Shown here: positions 60,628 to 64,000 of the stretch, in pieces
Layout of the letters: each line of letters begins with the position of its first letter
Numbering within the stretch: position 1 is the stretch's first letter
Translations under genes and position numbers: made by a program
Notes under the pieces: generated by a model
The model's database searches: none
Told to the model about the DNA's origin: nothing
The model's input: the letters and a program-made list of their open reading frames with translations, nothing else
Origin: Tetradesmus obliquus
Taxonomy: Eukaryota > Chlorophyta > Chlorophyceae > Sphaeropleales > Scenedesmaceae
Assembly (NCBI GenBank): GCA_030272155.1
Contig: CP126205.1
Span: 3,336,501-3,400,500 of the forward strand
Length of the DNA: 64,000 bases
Reading direction: 5' to 3'

Positions 60628-63600
60628 TTGCCAGCAGCACCAGCAGCTGCTGCAGCCCCCTCAGCAGGTGTCAGCCCAGTCAGTGCAGACCCCCACCTGA
60701 AATCTACTGCTGCTGCGGTAGAGTATGAGCAGCTGCTGCAGCGGAAGCTGGCAGAGGCTGAAGCAGCAGCAGCGGAGATCACGAGTAGGCCGCAGCTGAA
60801 GCAGCAGCGCAGAACCTTGGAGAAGCAGATCACCATGGCTGTCAGCCAGATCTCTGGCACGCAGCAGCAGGTGGGTCAGTTCTGTGACGAGGAAGGGGTG
60901 TCAGGTGTGGTTGCTCTGCATCTGCATGTTCCGCGCATATTTGGTTGTGCGGACAGCTTGAAGTGCAGCAGAGGTACAGAGCAGCACAGGCAGCAGCAAA
61001 CGCCAAAGTATGGAATTCAGCAGTCATCTCTGACCTGCTGGTTTGCTGCCCCTCATCTCGCTGCAGGTGCTGGCCAAGTCGCAGCAGCTGGTAGAAGTGC
61101 TGCGCAGCTGCGCCACACCGCAGCAGCAGGCGCTGGCCTACACTGTGCTTGCCAGCCGCGTGGTGAGCCAGTGCGAGGGCCAGGTGCAGAAGATCGGCTC
61201 CTTTGCCTACCCGCTGGCGTACGTGTGCGTGTCGGTGGGCGCTGCGGTGCCGGCCTTCATGGAGCTGCTGCTGGCCAAGCTGCAGGCGGTGCGTGCAGAC
61301 AATGGGTTTGTTGTATGTGCTGCTTGCTGAGTGTGACATTTGTGTTGTGTCCGTCGACGCTGCAGAGCGCGCTTGGTTGTAGCTGCTGCTTGCGAAGCTG
61401 CAGGCGGTACGTATGAGGAGTTGCTTTGCGGGTGGAATAGTTTGGCCAGGCTGCTTGTTCAGGTTTGCGGGGTACGGGTCACCTAGCTGGCGTGGAATCG
61501 TCTGTTGAGCATCGGGTTCAGATGAAGCAGTGTGATGGCGTGCTAGCCAAGCGCAGGCGGCGAGTGTTGTTGGGGTTGCCAGCCGTGGTGAGCCAGTGTG
61601 AGGGCCAGGTGCAGCGAATCGGCTCCTTTGCCTACCCGCTGGCCTACGTGTGCGTGTCAGTGGGCGCTGCTGTGGCAGCCTTCATGGAGCTGCTGCTGGC
61701 CAAGCTGCAGGCGGTAAGATTGTGGAACAGATTGCAGCTATAACAACCCGTGTATTCTCAGGGGCCGTGTTTAGGGACATGAAAATTAGTTTGATGTTCA
61801 GCTAAAGGCAAGTTGGGAGTTGCCTGGCCGTTACTTTCCATGTTGCAGAGGATACTGAAGTGCGCATGTTGTTTTAGTGGGATCGTGCCGTGGTGCCAGC
61901 ATTCATGGAGCTGCTGCTCGCCAAGCTGCAAGCGGTAGGTGCAACCAGGCTGTGTCGGGCTGGTGCTGTAGTGCTGTAGTGTCAGGTGTGTTGGTGATAT
62001 TGTGCTGCAATGCCAGCGTTCATGGAGCTGCTGCTCGCCAAGCTGCAAGCGGTGAGTGTAACCAGGCTGTGTCGGGCTGGTGCTGTAGTGTCGGGTGTGT
62101 TGGTGACGTTGTGCTGCAGTGCCGGCTTTCATGGAGCTGCTGCTGGCCAAGCTGCAGGCGGTGAGTTAAAAAGGTGGCTTTGCATGTGGGAACTCTGGCT
62201 AGGCTGCCTCCTACAGGCGTGTGAGGTGTGAGGCCAGCTAGAGCAAAGATCGTCTGTTGGGGATTGGGTGCAGATGACGCAGTGCCGTAGCTTGCTGGCA
62301 AAGCTGTTGGCGGCGAGTGTGGTCTTGGGGTGCTGCATTCTTTGAGTCTTTGAAACAGCTTGTGGGTGTCTGCTGCATGCTTGGCCACCAAGATAACGGC
62401 TTTATCTTGCCGCCGCTGCTTCTGTTGCCGTTGCGCTGTGATCAACACCAGGCCTGCCCGCTGCTGGTGCCCAAGTACACCATGTACAGCGCAGACACCC
62501 CAAAGGAGGACTGGTTCAAGGCCTGCGGCTACAAGGAGATCGAGGACCCAAAGACAGGCGCGCAGCGGCGCGAGAACGCGGACGAGTTTGTGTCGCGCAT
62601 GACAGCCATGGTGAGCAGGGCTCGGGTGCTTGCGCATGCATGGTGTGGGTGTGCATTTGCATGCAAGGAGCAGTGTCGCGCATGACAGCATTGTGCAAGA
62701 AGCAGCTTCGGGTGTAATATACACCCAGCCCCACAGCAGTGCTGTAGGTCCTTGTGCAGCAGATGTTCTTTTCAGGCGGCAACTTGCCAGCCTGGTTGTG
62801 GAGGGTGTTTTTTTTTCGACACATGATGCTGGATGTAAAGCGGCGCAAGAATGCGGACAAGTTTGTGTCGCGCATGACAGCCATGGCGAGCGTGATGGTG
62901 GTGTTGCTGTGGGTTGGATGAAAGCGTGATGCTGGTGAGCGTGTTGGTGAGAGGGTTTTGGGTGCTGGTGCATGCAGGCGTGGTGTGTGTGCGTCAGCAA
63001 GGAGCAGCGCGGTGTCCAGGCATGCGTAGGCGGCTCAAGATGTAGGCATGAGGACCATAGTGACGCTGGGTGCAAGCACAGGGTGTGTCGTTGTGATGTC
63101 TGCTGCGTGGTGCCGACGCATGGTGCATTGCAAGCTGCCAAGGTATGTGCTGCCAGTGCACAGCGTGTTACACCTCCAACTGCCACGCTAAACTGTGCTG
63201 CGTCTATTCTGTGCGTTGCACAGGTGCTGCTGTATGGCGCCATTGTGCAGACAGCCACGCCCGGCAACCCTGCAGGCCTGGAGCATGGCTGGGCGTGGCT
63301 TGCGCGCTGCCTCAACGCGCTGCCGCCCACACGGTGAGGCTTGCGCTTGTGCCTGCCTCTTCTACGGCCCGCAGCGGCAGTAGCAGCAGCAGCAGCAGCA
63401 AGCAAATCCGCTGCGTGATTTGCAAATATCAGAATGGCCGATATAGTCGTCGCGACAAAGTTTTAACTTTTGCTACTGCACAACTGCGAATCATCAGCTG
63501 TGCGTGGGGTCACAATAGGCTGCCGGCATGCAGTGCTAGCCAGTGTGCAGCAGCTGCATGCGGTAGCTTCTAACAAGCAGCAATACCTGCCGGCTCATAT

Positions 63601-63628
63601 CCCTGCATTCGTGCCTGCCGCACACCTG

Positions 63629-63663
<35 letters not shown>

Positions 63664-63758
63664 GAATGACTTGTAGGCCGTCAGCCACTGCGCTGATGTC
63701 CTTCCTGGCGCATGCTGGCTTCCGCATGGCGGCAGTCTACGGCAGGCAGTTCCACAAG
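58266..63758 (+). CDS. GLE1: GLE1 nuclear-pore mRNA export factor (partial at right edge)
   Basis: Nine exons join in frame to 625 codons and the gene continues past the window: 58266-58428, 58712-59271, 59608-59730, 60145-60291, 60562-60870, 61067-61288, 62452-62610, 63224-63333, 63677-63758. The N-terminus starts MGDVVKHLVFSPIAKSPDPF. A long Ala/Glu/Gln/Arg coiled coil follows (exons 2-5). The conserved GLE1 domain covers exons 6-9: VVSQCEGQVQKIGSFAYPLA, FMELLLAKLQA-ACPLLVPKY, WFKACGYKEIED, FVSRMTAM, LLYGAIVQTATP, GLEHGWAWLARCLNALPPTR and LMSFLAHAGFRMAAVYGRQF. GLE1 with IP6 activates the DEAD-box protein DBP5 at the cytoplasmic face of the pore. Exon 9 ends at a GTGCGG donor, so at least one more exon is outside the window. 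Introns after exons 3, 6 and 7 contain 3' echoes. Confidence 0.94.
59934..60003 (+). repeat. 3' echo of GLE1 exon 3
   Basis: It repeats the end of exon 3 (RLAEVQKQQAALEQAQA coding) and its donor in the downstream intron, with a few changes. Confidence 0.9.
61370..62310 (+). repeat. Array of at least five 3' echoes of GLE1 exon 6
   Basis: The end of exon 6 (FMELLLAKLQA coding) plus its donor recurs at about 61378-61410, 61584-61716, 61895-61937, 62018-62053 and 62127-62163. Degenerate remnants occur near 61540-61565 and 62290-62315. The copy at 61584-61716 is long (from VVSQCEGQVQ to the donor, GTAAGA), with mostly silent changes plus K to R and P to A substitutions. Confidence 0.92.
62660..62886 (+). 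repeat. Two 3' echoes of GLE1 exon 7
   Basis: Near 62671-62692 and at 62840-62886 the sequence repeats the end of exon 7 (RRKNADKFVSRMTAM coding in the second copy). The second copy is followed by GCGAGC instead of the GTGAGC donor. Confidence 0.88.
63631..63662 (+). repeat. (CTG)n run before GLE1 exon 9
   Basis: About ten CTG units lie just upstream of the TAG acceptor used by exon 9 (63677). Confidence 0.9.
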
Positions 63759-64000
63759 GTGCGGGCATGCGTGGCTGCATATGCGAATTCGTTTGTGTTT
63801 TGTGTGGGCGTGCATTGTGTGCATGCATCGCGCGCATGTGCTGGGCATGAGGGTGTAAGGCGTGCGCAGGCTGCGCGTGTAAATGTGTTTTTTGGGCGCA
63901 GGCGTGTGTGCGTGCGTGCGTGCAGGCGTGTGTGCACGTGCTGTGCGTATGCGGGCGTGTGGCCGGTGCGCAGCCGTGCGTGCACCACATCATTTGCGTG
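63759..64000. other. Right-edge intron sequence of GLE1
   Basis: GT-rich low-complexity sequence (repeated GTGCGTGCGTG and GCGTGTG) follows the exon 9 donor. No further exon is visible. Confidence 0.7.

Overview
This is nuclear DNA of a photosynthetic eukaryote, most likely a chlorophyte green alga. A CURT1 thylakoid-curvature gene sits among typical eukaryotic genes (RPS15, GLE1, AFG1, OMA1). Genes are intron-rich with GTGAGT/GTGCGC donors and CTGCAG acceptors. Proteins carry Gln/Ala/Ser tracts, CTG/CAG microsatellites are everywhere, and TGTAA, the usual green-algal poly(A) signal, follows several stops. A sphaeroplealean alga is my guess, from style only.

Layout: OMA1-like M48 protease (+, 989-6147); CURT1 (-, 8634-10616); a large low-complexity protein (-, 12743-16856); a GYTG-motif protein (+, 17305-20088); RPS15 (-, 20850-23354); a TrmN6-like methyltransferase (+, 23625-25270); a repeated C-[ST]-F-x-P motif coiled-coil protein (-, 26138-32385); a Gln-rich protein (+, 33033-35097); an EEF1A-lysine-methyltransferase-like protein (+, 36434-39354); a composite DNA transposon (41696-48864); AFG1/LACE1 AAA-like ATPase (-, 51518-57983); GLE1 mRNA-export factor (+, 58266 to beyond the right edge). 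Three gene pairs are tightly divergent (RPS15/TrmN6-like 270 bp, AFG1/GLE1 282 bp, the 17305 gene/low-complexity gene 448 bp). For ten of the eleven non-mobile gene models I could place exon boundaries so that every junction keeps frame; the low-complexity gene has one unresolved junction.

Two things stand out. First, at least six of the genes carry what I call exon echoes: introns hold tandem, partly decayed copies of half an exon together with its own splice site. Copies of an exon's 5' half plus acceptor lie in the upstream intron, and copies of its 3' half plus donor lie in the downstream intron; some exons have both. Second, the transposon has the order A-B-B-A, all direct: 699-bp A units with inverted ends, and a 2.9-kb B unit. 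B appears to encode a DD34E Tc1/mariner-like transposase on one strand and a PD-(D/E)XK-like nuclease on the other, with the terminal exons of each gene lying inside an intron of the other. B1 and B2 differ, as far as I compared them, by one base, which puts a stop codon in one transposase.
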